A DNA stretch of 9,260 nucleotides from assembly GCA_032249575.1 (NCBI GenBank), contig JAVVHL010000047.1, positions 1 through 9,260 of the forward strand, given 5' to 3'. The stretch's first letter is position 1; each line of letters begins with the position of its first letter. A program made the translations under genes and the position numbers. Below are positions 1 to 4,785 of this stretch, in pieces. The stretch comes from Calditenuis sp032249575. GTDB lineage: Archaea; Thermoproteota; Nitrososphaeria_A; Caldarchaeales; Calditenuaceae. A model generated the notes under the pieces. That model was given only the letters and a program-made list of their open reading frames with translations, made no database searches and was not told the origin of the DNA.

Positions 1-33
1 GACTCATTAGGAGGTCGAGGGCGGTAGACGGGG

Positions 34-567
34 ATGCCCGGCGCCTACGCGAGGATCAACCAGCTCTGGCGCGAGAGGCCTCAGGAGCTGATACAGCTGC
101 TGAGGGAGAGGAGGATAAAGTGGAGGAGGGAGCCGGCCGTCGTCAGGGTCGAGAAGCCCCTCAGGCTCGACAGGGCTAGGCAGATAGGCTACAGGGACAA
201 GCAGGGCTTCGTCGTCTTCCGCGTGAGGGTCAGGAGGGGAGGGTTCGCCAAGCCGAGGCCCGACTCCGGAAGGAGACCGAAGGCGCTCGGAGTCGTCAAG
301 CACAAGGTGAACGTGACCATGCTCGAGGAGGCCATAAACCGCGTCAAGAAAAAGCACCCGAACCTCCACGTCCTCGGCGGCTACCCGCTCACCTACGACA
401 GCATGTACTACTGGTTCGAGGTGATAGCCGTCGACCCCTACCACCCCTCGGTCTACAACGACCGCCAGCTCAGGATCCCGGATCCGCTGAGGAGGAGGGT
501 TGTGAAGAGGTTGCTGAAGCGGGGCGTCAAGCCCATAGGCCAGGTCCTCCAGCCGTTCGAGCCTTAG
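34..567 (+). CDS. rpl15e: 50S ribosomal protein L15e (eL15)
   Basis: This is a structural protein of the large ribosomal subunit, found in archaea and eukaryotes but not bacteria; it binds 23S rRNA. The 177-residue product has the typical start (GAYARINQLW, residues 3-12), the RREPAVVRVEKPLRLDRAR block (31-49), the GYRDKQGFVVFRVRVRRGG core (52-70), GRRPK (79-83) and the YYWFEVIAVDPYHP block (125-138). It is very basic, as expected. The C-terminus is unusual: most family members end in a conserved TSAGRKxRGL-like segment, which I do not see; residues 148-177 read instead as a basic helix ending in PFEP. The ATG at 34 is the only sensible start, because an in-frame TAG lies at 25-27. Any promoter lies at or beyond the left edge; bases 1-33 may hold the tail of an upstream gene. 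A DUF309 gene follows 31 bases downstream, probably in the same transcript. Confidence 0.95.
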   Translation: MPGAYARINQLWRERPQELIQLLRERRIKWRREPAVVRVEKPLRLDRARQIGYRDKQGFVVFRVRVRRGGFAKPRPDSGRRPKALGVVKHKVNVTMLEEAINRVKKKHPNLHVLGGYPLTYDSMYYWFEVIAVDPYHPSVYNDRQLRIPDPLRRRVVKRLLKRGVKPIGQVLQPFEP

Positions 568-598
568 CTTCAGCCCACCTGAGCACCGAGTTGCGGTC

Positions 599-1201
599 AT
601 GGCGTCGCCTTCTAGGAGGCACATCGTCTTTCTGAGGAACTGGGGAATCGGCCCGGACCAGCACAACGAGCTGCTGAGGGAGGTAAGGGAGCTCCTCCGC
701 GGCCTCTGCGAGCACGTGATCGACGTCAGGATCGGCCCTGAGAGGATCGAGGTCGACCTTGTCACAACGGATCTGGAACCTGTGCGCGGGAGGCTCTCCG
801 CCCTCTCGGAGGTCCTCGACGCAGTAGTCGTAGGAGAGAGGTCTCCGGGGTCCCTGAGGGAGGCCCTTTGTGAGGCCGTTAAGCTGGTCGGCGAGGGCAG
901 GTACTGGGAGGCCCATGAGGTCCTTGAGGGCGTCTGGAGGTCGGCAGAGGGGAAGGAGAAATTGGCGTTGAACGGCCTCATACTCTTTGCTGCTGCCCAC
1001 GTCAAGCTCCAGCGGGGCGACGAGGCCGGGTACCGGAGGCTGCTGAGGAGGGCGCTCAGGGCGCTGGAGGCATCGGGGCTTGAGGAGCTGGCCGGGCTGA
1101 GCCTCAGGAACCTCGCCTCCGCCGTATCCGGCGTCCTCGAGACCTCCGAGGTGCGCTACATCGCGATCGGCCTCGATTGCTCAGGCCCTCGAGGCGCATA
1201 G
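599..1201 (+). CDS. DUF309 family protein with N-terminal alpha/beta domain
   Basis: This 200-residue protein has two parts. Residues about 85-157 form an all-helical DUF309 domain: the family hallmark is visible as RYWEAHEVLEGVW (101-113, with H106, E107, E110 and W113), followed by NGLILFAAAHVKLQRGD (125-141). The molecular function of DUF309 is not established; the conserved His/Glu/Trp cluster suggests a ligand- or metal-binding pocket. Residues 7-80 alternate predicted strands and helices (HIVFLRNW strand, helix 21-37, strands around 40-45 and 50-55, helix 59-74, strand 75-79), a ferredoxin-like order that I could not assign to a family. Residues 160-185 form a further helix. It starts 31 bases after the eL15 stop without a clear Shine-Dalgarno site or TATA box, so co-transcription with eL15 is likely. 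A link to ribosome or RNA metabolism rests on this neighbourhood only. Confidence 0.85.
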   Translation: MASPSRRHIVFLRNWGIGPDQHNELLREVRELLRGLCEHVIDVRIGPERIEVDLVTTDLEPVRGRLSALSEVLDAVVVGERSPGSLREALCEAVKLVGEGRYWEAHEVLEGVWRSAEGKEKLALNGLILFAAAHVKLQRGDEAGYRRLLRRALRALEASGLEELAGLSLRNLASAVSGVLETSEVRYIAIGLDCSGPRGA

Positions 1202-1218
1202 ACCATTCGTTCACCGCC

Positions 1219-1226
1219 CTTTAATC
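1219..1226 (+). promoter_or_regulatory. Candidate TATA box for the 1252 gene
   Basis: An AT-rich CTTTAATC stands out in GC-rich sequence. Its centre is about 29 bases before the ATG at 1252, which fits a leaderless archaeal transcript starting at that ATG. It is only about 11 bases before the in-frame GTG at 1234, so the GTG could not be included in a transcript from this box. This is the main reason for choosing the ATG. Confidence 0.45.
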
Positions 1227-1251
1227 AGGGCTCGTGGACCTCCTTACCGAG

Positions 1252-1761
1252 ATGACCAGGAAGGCTTTGCTGGTGGGAGTGGCGATAGGAGCGGTCGCGG
1301 TGCTGATGGTGGCGGCGCTCCTGCCGGCGGTGACCGGATACTCCGAGGCCGTCTTCGTCCGAGGAAACAGGGGAGGGCACGGAGGAGGACCCTGGTGGAG
1401 GAACGCGACCGTCACGCAGGAGCAGGTACGATACTCCGGCACCCTCTCAGACCTCGACGTGGGCCTGATGGTGCTGAGCACTCCCCAGGGAACGGTCAGC
1501 CTGAAGGTCCCGATGGCCCTTGTGGTAGACAACAAGGTGGTGAGCCTGCTGAAGCTGGTCTTCGACGGGAAGCTGCGCAAGGACGACAGGATCGAGGTCG
1601 ACGCGCTGAGGGTGACCGTCACGCTTCCTGACGGAACCACTAGGACGACGGTGATGGTCCAGCAGATCAGGGACCTCGACACCGGGCTCACGGCCACCGT
1701 TTTCGGCAGGGGCCTCTGGTATCCGGCGAGGACGGCCAGCTCGCAGCAGACGACCGCATGA
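1252..1761 (+). CDS. Small secreted or membrane-anchored protein, unknown function
   Basis: From the ATG at 1252 the protein has 169 residues; an in-frame GTG at 1234 would add six. It begins with a signal-peptide or signal-anchor pattern: TRK, then a hydrophobic stretch at residues 5-28. A Gly/His/Trp-rich linker follows (RGNRGGHGGGPWW, 38-49). Residues 58-150 are dominated by alternating hydrophobic strands with turns such as DG and KLRKDDRIEVDALRVTV, suggesting a compact beta-barrel or OB-like domain facing outside. I recognise no family. There are no cysteines and no obvious catalytic motif; the His/Trp linker could bind a metal, but this is speculative. It has its own TATA box upstream and an oligo-T tract downstream, so it appears to be transcribed alone. 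The end of the protein is Ser/Thr/Gln-rich and probably disordered. Confidence 0.75.
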   Translation: MTRKALLVGVAIGAVAVLMVAALLPAVTGYSEAVFVRGNRGGHGGGPWWRNATVTQEQVRYSGTLSDLDVGLMVLSTPQGTVSLKVPMALVVDNKVVSLLKLVFDGKLRKDDRIEVDALRVTVTLPDGTTRTTVMVQQIRDLDTGLTATVFGRGLWYPARTASSQQTTA

Positions 1762-1794
1762 CCTGAATTCGCATAGCACCAAATCGTCACCTCG

Positions 1795-1804
1795 TCCCTT
1801 TTTT
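1795..1804 (+). terminator. Oligo-T transcription terminator
   Basis: A run of six T follows GTCCC, about 35 bases after the stop of the small secreted protein gene. Archaeal RNA polymerase terminates at oligo-T tracts on the coding strand without needing a hairpin, and this is among the longest T runs in the window. It precedes the next promoter at about 1826. Confidence 0.6.
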
Positions 1805-1823
1805 GCTGCAACCCGGTGCAATT

Positions 1824-1832
1824 GAGTTATAG
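1824..1832 (+). promoter_or_regulatory. TATA box for the membrane protein gene
   Basis: GAGTTATAG includes the TTATA core at 1827-1831. Its centre is about 26 bases before the ATG at 1855 and 23 before the GTG at 1852, consistent with a leaderless transcript. The ten bases GTTATAGCCG at 1826-1835 recur exactly in front of the deoxyhypusine synthase gene at 2784-2793. Confidence 0.5.
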
Positions 1833-1851
1833 CCGGCCTGAAATCCGATAG

Positions 1852-2487
1852 GTGATGCTCAGCTTCCTGCTCAACGTCATCAGGATTGACGTTGTGCTCG
1901 AGCTCATCAGCTTCGCGATCTGCATCTTCATCTCCCTCAGCTTCCTCCGGGCCCACCTGAGGCTCGGCTCGAGCACCTTCGTCCTCCTGAGCGCTGGCTT
2001 CGGGCTGATGGGTGGGGCGATGCTGGTGAGGGCGATCACCATCGGAGCGGCTCTCTTCGGCTTCTTCGGCAGGGACTTGAGCCGGTCCCTCGCGCCTTAT
2101 CTTTTTCAGGTCGAGCTCCTCTACTCGTTCGTCAGGCTCGCGGCTTACCTGGTCTTCGTCCTGGCGTACGTTCTCCGCCCTGCGTCGAGGAGCGGTGTGC
2201 AGGCGGCTGTCGTTCCACCTCCGCTCCTGCTGATCTACAATCCCGCCTTCGAGCTGATGTCGGTCGTGGTCCTGGCTTACGTCGTCATCGCCTCAACGGC
2301 CAACTGGATGAGGACCGGTTCGAAGGGTTCGGGGAGCGTCGCCGGAGGGTTCTGGGCCCTCCTCGCAAGCCACCTGCTCTTCGCCCTGACGCCGCTGAGC
2401 TTCCTGCTCTACTTCGCAGGCCATGCGGCCCAGCTCCTCTCCCTCCTCCTCATCCTCTGGGGCTCCCTAGAGGCGATGAGGGGTTGA
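1852..2487 (+). CDS. Polytopic membrane protein, putative sensor partner of winged-helix regulator
   Basis: This 211-residue protein is very hydrophobic, with about six likely membrane segments: around residues 13-33, 41-66, 85-108, 123-147, 165-188 and 192-207. Short basic loops lie between them (RAHLR after segment 1, RPASRSG after segment 3, NWMRTGSKGS after segment 4), which helps predict topology. No enzyme or transporter motif is visible and I cannot name the family. The start is either the GTG at 1852 or the ATG at 1855; the ATG fits the TATA distance slightly better. The stop codon overlaps the TTG start of the next gene, a winged-helix DNA-binding protein. This suggests the two are made together and that the membrane protein senses a signal or holds the regulator at the membrane. 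That role is inferred from context only. Confidence 0.8.
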   Translation: MMLSFLLNVIRIDVVLELISFAICIFISLSFLRAHLRLGSSTFVLLSAGFGLMGGAMLVRAITIGAALFGFFGRDLSRSLAPYLFQVELLYSFVRLAAYLVFVLAYVLRPASRSGVQAAVVPPPLLLIYNPAFELMSVVVLAYVVIASTANWMRTGSKGSGSVAGGFWALLASHLLFALTPLSFLLYFAGHAAQLLSLLLILWGSLEAMRG

Positions 2488-2759
2488 GGAAGACCTACAG
2501 GTCAAGGGTAAGGATCTACTACGACATACTGAACGCGGTCCTGAACCAGGGGCATGCGAGGGTAGCCGCGATAATGCGCGACGCCAACCTACCATACGAC
2601 AGGCTCCAGAGGTACCTCGAGGAGCTGGCGGAGAAGGGGTTGCTCGCGAGGCATCAGGACGACCCCTCGCTCTTCTACGTGACCGAGAAGGGCCTCCGCT
2701 TCGTCGAGGAGTTCCAGCGTTTCATGCGCCTCGCCCGGGCCTTCGGCCTCGAGATCTGA
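2484..2759 (+). CDS. Winged-helix transcriptional regulator (HTH_45-like)
   Basis: This 91-residue protein is a single winged helix-turn-helix domain. Helix 1 is at about residues 9-21 (VRIYYDILNAVLN), the helix-turn-helix at about 25-54 with recognition helix YDRLQRYLEELAEKGLL (38-54), and the wing is marked by LFYVTEKG (63-70), followed by a C-terminal helix (71-86). The LPYDRLQRYLEEL...LFYVTEKG pattern matches the archaeal HTH_45/ArnR-type single-domain regulators, which bind DNA as dimers. The start is TTG at 2484, sharing bases with the TGA of the membrane protein gene; no other in-frame ATG, GTG or TTG lies close by. Its likely partner is that membrane protein. Its target is unknown; the direct repeat just downstream, at the deoxyhypusine synthase promoter, is one candidate. 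Confidence 0.85.
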   Translation: MRKTYRSRVRIYYDILNAVLNQGHARVAAIMRDANLPYDRLQRYLEELAEKGLLARHQDDPSLFYVTEKGLRFVEEFQRFMRLARAFGLEI

Positions 2760-2765
2760 AACCTC

Positions 2766-2788
2766 CCACGTTATGGGATCCACGTTAT
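2766..2788 (+). repeat. 9-base direct repeat at the dys promoter
   Basis: CCACGTTAT occurs at 2766-2774 and again at 2780-2788, a period of 14 bases. The second copy runs into the TATA box of the following gene. Tandem sites overlapping a TATA box can be operators, but duplication of a promoter element or chance are also possible. Confidence 0.45.
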
Positions 2789-2790
2789 AG
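2783..2790 (+). promoter_or_regulatory. TATA box for deoxyhypusine synthase
   Basis: CGTTATAG carries the TTATA core at 2785-2789, centred 27 bases before the GTG at 2814. This fits a leaderless mRNA beginning at that GTG. No Shine-Dalgarno sequence is visible between the box and the start. Confidence 0.55.
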
Positions 2791-2813
2791 CCGACTGCGT
2801 TGGTGTTCGGCGC

Positions 2814-3761
2814 GTGGAGCCGGTAAGGGACCTGAAGCTCTCGGCCAGTTCGTCCGTGCTGGAGGTCGTGAAACGCATGGGCGAGATGGGAGGGTTCATG
2901 GGACCCCACCTGGCGCGGAGCCTCGAAGTGCTCGCGTCTATGATGGAGCACGAGGGCTGCCTCAAGATCCTGACCTTCACCGGCAACCTCGTCTCGACAG
3001 GGTTACGCGGCGTCTTCGCCGACATGCTCAGGAGGAAACTCTTCGACCTCGTCATAACGACGTGCGGCGCCATAGACCACGACATAGCCCGGACCCTCTC
3101 CACCTACTATCACGGAACCTTCGACGCCGACGACGTGGAGCTCCGGAACAGGCAGATCCACAGGCTCGGCAACGTCTTCATCCCCTTCGAGAGCTACGGC
3201 CTCGCGATAGAGAAGTTCGTGAGGTCCTTCGTCGAGTCCCTCGCTCCAGGAACGGTCCTCTCTACGTACGAGGTGTGCTGGAAGCTGGGGGAGCTGCTCA
3301 AATCGGAGGACTCGATCCTCTACTGGGCACACGTCAACAGAATACCTGTGGTGGTTCCTGGCATTTACGACGGCGCAGTTGGTTACAACCTCTGGCTTTA
3401 CGGGAAGAGGTCAGGGGTTAGGGTCGACGTTGCGAGGGATCAGGACCTCCTCGACGACCTGATGTGGTCACATGAGGTGAAGGGAGCCCTGATAGTCGGC
3501 GGAGGGATCTCCAAACACCACGCCCTCTGGTGGAGCCAGTTCGGCGGCGAGGGCCTCGATTACGCGGTCTACATCACGAGCTCCGACGAGTACGACGGCA
3601 GCCTCAGCGGAGCCAGGCCTAAGGAGGCCCAGAGCTGGGGAAAGGTCGCACCCAAGGCCAGGGCGGTATTTTTGAAGGCCGACGCTACGCTCGTTTTACC
3701 TTTTCTCTACGTCGGCCTGCTGGGCATACTTGAGGAGCGTTCTAGGTTTTCAAGTCCGTAA
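2814..3761 (+). CDS. dys: Deoxyhypusine synthase
   Basis: This enzyme uses NAD and spermidine to move an aminobutyl group to a specific lysine of translation factor aIF5A, making deoxyhypusine; it acts in the cytoplasm, usually as a homotetramer. The 315-residue length is normal for archaea. Family signatures are clear: LTFTGNLVSTGLRG (53-66), TTCGAIDHDIART (82-94), HRLGNVFIPFESYG (116-129), VPGIYDGAVG (181-190), VGGGISKHH (228-236) and DGSLSGARPKEAQSWGKV (261-278). The lysine in the GGGISKHH motif (K234) corresponds to the lysine that forms the covalent enzyme intermediate in the human enzyme, so this copy should be active. The GTG start is supported by the TATA box 27 bases upstream. No aIF5A gene is in the window. 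A T-rich stretch near 3691-3706, inside the 3' end of the gene, may assist termination. Confidence 0.96.
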   Translation: MEPVRDLKLSASSSVLEVVKRMGEMGGFMGPHLARSLEVLASMMEHEGCLKILTFTGNLVSTGLRGVFADMLRRKLFDLVITTCGAIDHDIARTLSTYYHGTFDADDVELRNRQIHRLGNVFIPFESYGLAIEKFVRSFVESLAPGTVLSTYEVCWKLGELLKSEDSILYWAHVNRIPVVVPGIYDGAVGYNLWLYGKRSGVRVDVARDQDLLDDLMWSHEVKGALIVGGGISKHHALWWSQFGGEGLDYAVYITSSDEYDGSLSGARPKEAQSWGKVAPKARAVFLKADATLVLPFLYVGLLGILEERSRFSSP

Positions 3762-3762
3762 C

Positions 3763-3773
3763 AATAATTAAAC
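3763..3773 (+). promoter_or_regulatory. TATA box for the TackOD1-glycosyltransferase operon
   Basis: AATAATTAAAC begins just after the stop of deoxyhypusine synthase and is the most AT-rich short stretch nearby. Its centre is about 43 bases before the ATG at 3811, so transcription should begin near 3794 and leave a short leader of about 15 bases, unlike the leaderless genes upstream. Confidence 0.5.
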
Positions 3774-3793
3774 GGGTCGCGATAGGCCTGTTT

Positions 3794-3799
3794 GGAGGA
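3794..3799 (+). promoter_or_regulatory. Shine-Dalgarno site, TackOD1 gene
   Basis: GGAGGA lies 11 bases before the ATG at 3811. It supports that start and shows that this operon may use leadered initiation, in contrast to the leaderless layout of the preceding genes. Confidence 0.4.
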
Positions 3800-3810
3800 A
3801 GATCGGAGAG

Positions 3811-4785
3811 ATGTCGATCAGGGACGACGAGTCGCTGACGGAGCTGAAGCAGTTGGAGCTACTCAACCTGGTGCTGAAGGAGGGGCAGGAGGTCAGGCCC
3901 CAATACATCAAGGGCATCGGAATAGTATACAACATCGGAGAGCTGACGATACGCGAGGACAAGCTCCTCTCCCTTATCAGGCGCGGCTTCTTCAGGGTCA
4001 AGGAACACGTCGCCTTCCCCATGTGCCCGATATGCGGTGACGTCGACCTCTCCCTCAACGTCTACTGTCCCAACTGCAACTCCCAGGACCTCCTCAAGGT
4101 GGACATCGTCATACATTACGAATGCCATTATGCCGACGACATATCGGCGTTCAGAAGGCCGGAAGGGTTGACCTGTCCTGTGTGCGAAAAACCGCTGAAG
4201 GTGGTGGGCGTCGATTACGGAAGGCCCGGAATAAGTTACAAGTGTGACAAATGCTGGAGCATATTCCAGTTTCCGCTAATCGAGTTCACCTGCTCCAAAG
4301 GTCACGTGCTCAGACTCGACGAGCTCGCGCTCCACAGGTCGCCAGTCGTGGTCTACGAGCCCTCAAAAGACCTCCGCGAATCCGCCGCTTGGAAGGTTCT
4401 CGACCTGGTCGGGGTCCTCAACTCCCGCGGTTACAAGGCCGAGCCCTTCGCGGTCGTGAAGGGTACCGTAACCCGTGCAGAGTACATAGTCGACTTGCTT
4501 GTCCACAAGTCAGGGAAAAGGGTTGCGTTGCTGGTCTTCAACACGTCAAACGTCAGCCCTGACGCCGTCTCCAGGCCGCTCTCACTCGCCCTCGACCTTC
4601 AAATACCGATACTGGTCCTGATGAGCAAGAGGTACGCTGAGGGGATAGCCAAGTTCTTCAGATTGGAGGGAAACGTGGAGCAACGCATCCAAGCCCTCTT
4701 TCCGGGAGACTTGGTGAAAGTCGTGGTTTTCGAGAACGAGGCCGACATGGTCGCAAAGATCCTCGATCTCCTCGAAAAGCTATGA
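3811..4785 (+). CDS. TackOD1 zinc-ribbon protein with C-terminal nuclease-like domain
   Basis: This 324-residue protein contains a TackOD1 domain (thaumarchaeal output domain 1), known as an output module in signalling proteins. An N-terminal helical part (about 1-70, with LLSLIRRGFFRVKEH before the first ribbon) leads into several zinc-ribbon pairs: C72/C75, C86/C89, C105 with H102 and H106, C122/C125, C145/C148, and C161 with H165. The family marks IHYEC (101-105) and VGVDYGRPG (132-140) are both present. Residues about 187-324 form a separate alpha/beta domain (EYIVDLLVHKSGKRVALLVF, then LDLQIPILVLMS) like a restriction-endonuclease fold; D228 is present but no ExK follows, so it is probably not a nuclease. 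No receiver or kinase domain is attached. Its TGA overlaps the ATG of the glycosyltransferase gene (ATGA), implying coupled translation. A regulator or assembly factor for that enzyme is the likeliest role (inference). Confidence 0.85.
   Translation: MSIRDDESLTELKQLELLNLVLKEGQEVRPQYIKGIGIVYNIGELTIREDKLLSLIRRGFFRVKEHVAFPMCPICGDVDLSLNVYCPNCNSQDLLKVDIVIHYECHYADDISAFRRPEGLTCPVCEKPLKVVGVDYGRPGISYKCDKCWSIFQFPLIEFTCSKGHVLRLDELALHRSPVVVYEPSKDLRESAAWKVLDLVGVLNSRGYKAEPFAVVKGTVTRAEYIVDLLVHKSGKRVALLVFNTSNVSPDAVSRPLSLALDLQIPILVLMSKRYAEGIAKFFRLEGNVEQRIQALFPGDLVKVVVFENEADMVAKILDLLEKL

Noticed and set aside
7..1005. A 332-codon open frame on the minus strand opposite eL15 and the DUF309 gene
   Set aside because: It spans two confidently identified genes and their spacer, and its translation is rich in Ser/Thr/Arg then Pro/Leu/Asp with no motif. 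It is a composition shadow.
1217..1230. CCCT/AGGG inverted repeat around TTAATC
   Set aside because: The stem is only four base pairs and the loop is the likely TATA box itself; it is better explained as promoter sequence than as a hairpin.
1234..1251. GTG at 1234 as the start of the small secreted protein
   Set aside because: It lies only about 11 bases after the TATA centre and would place acidic residues before the basic start of the signal sequence; the ATG at 1252 fits better, though not proven.
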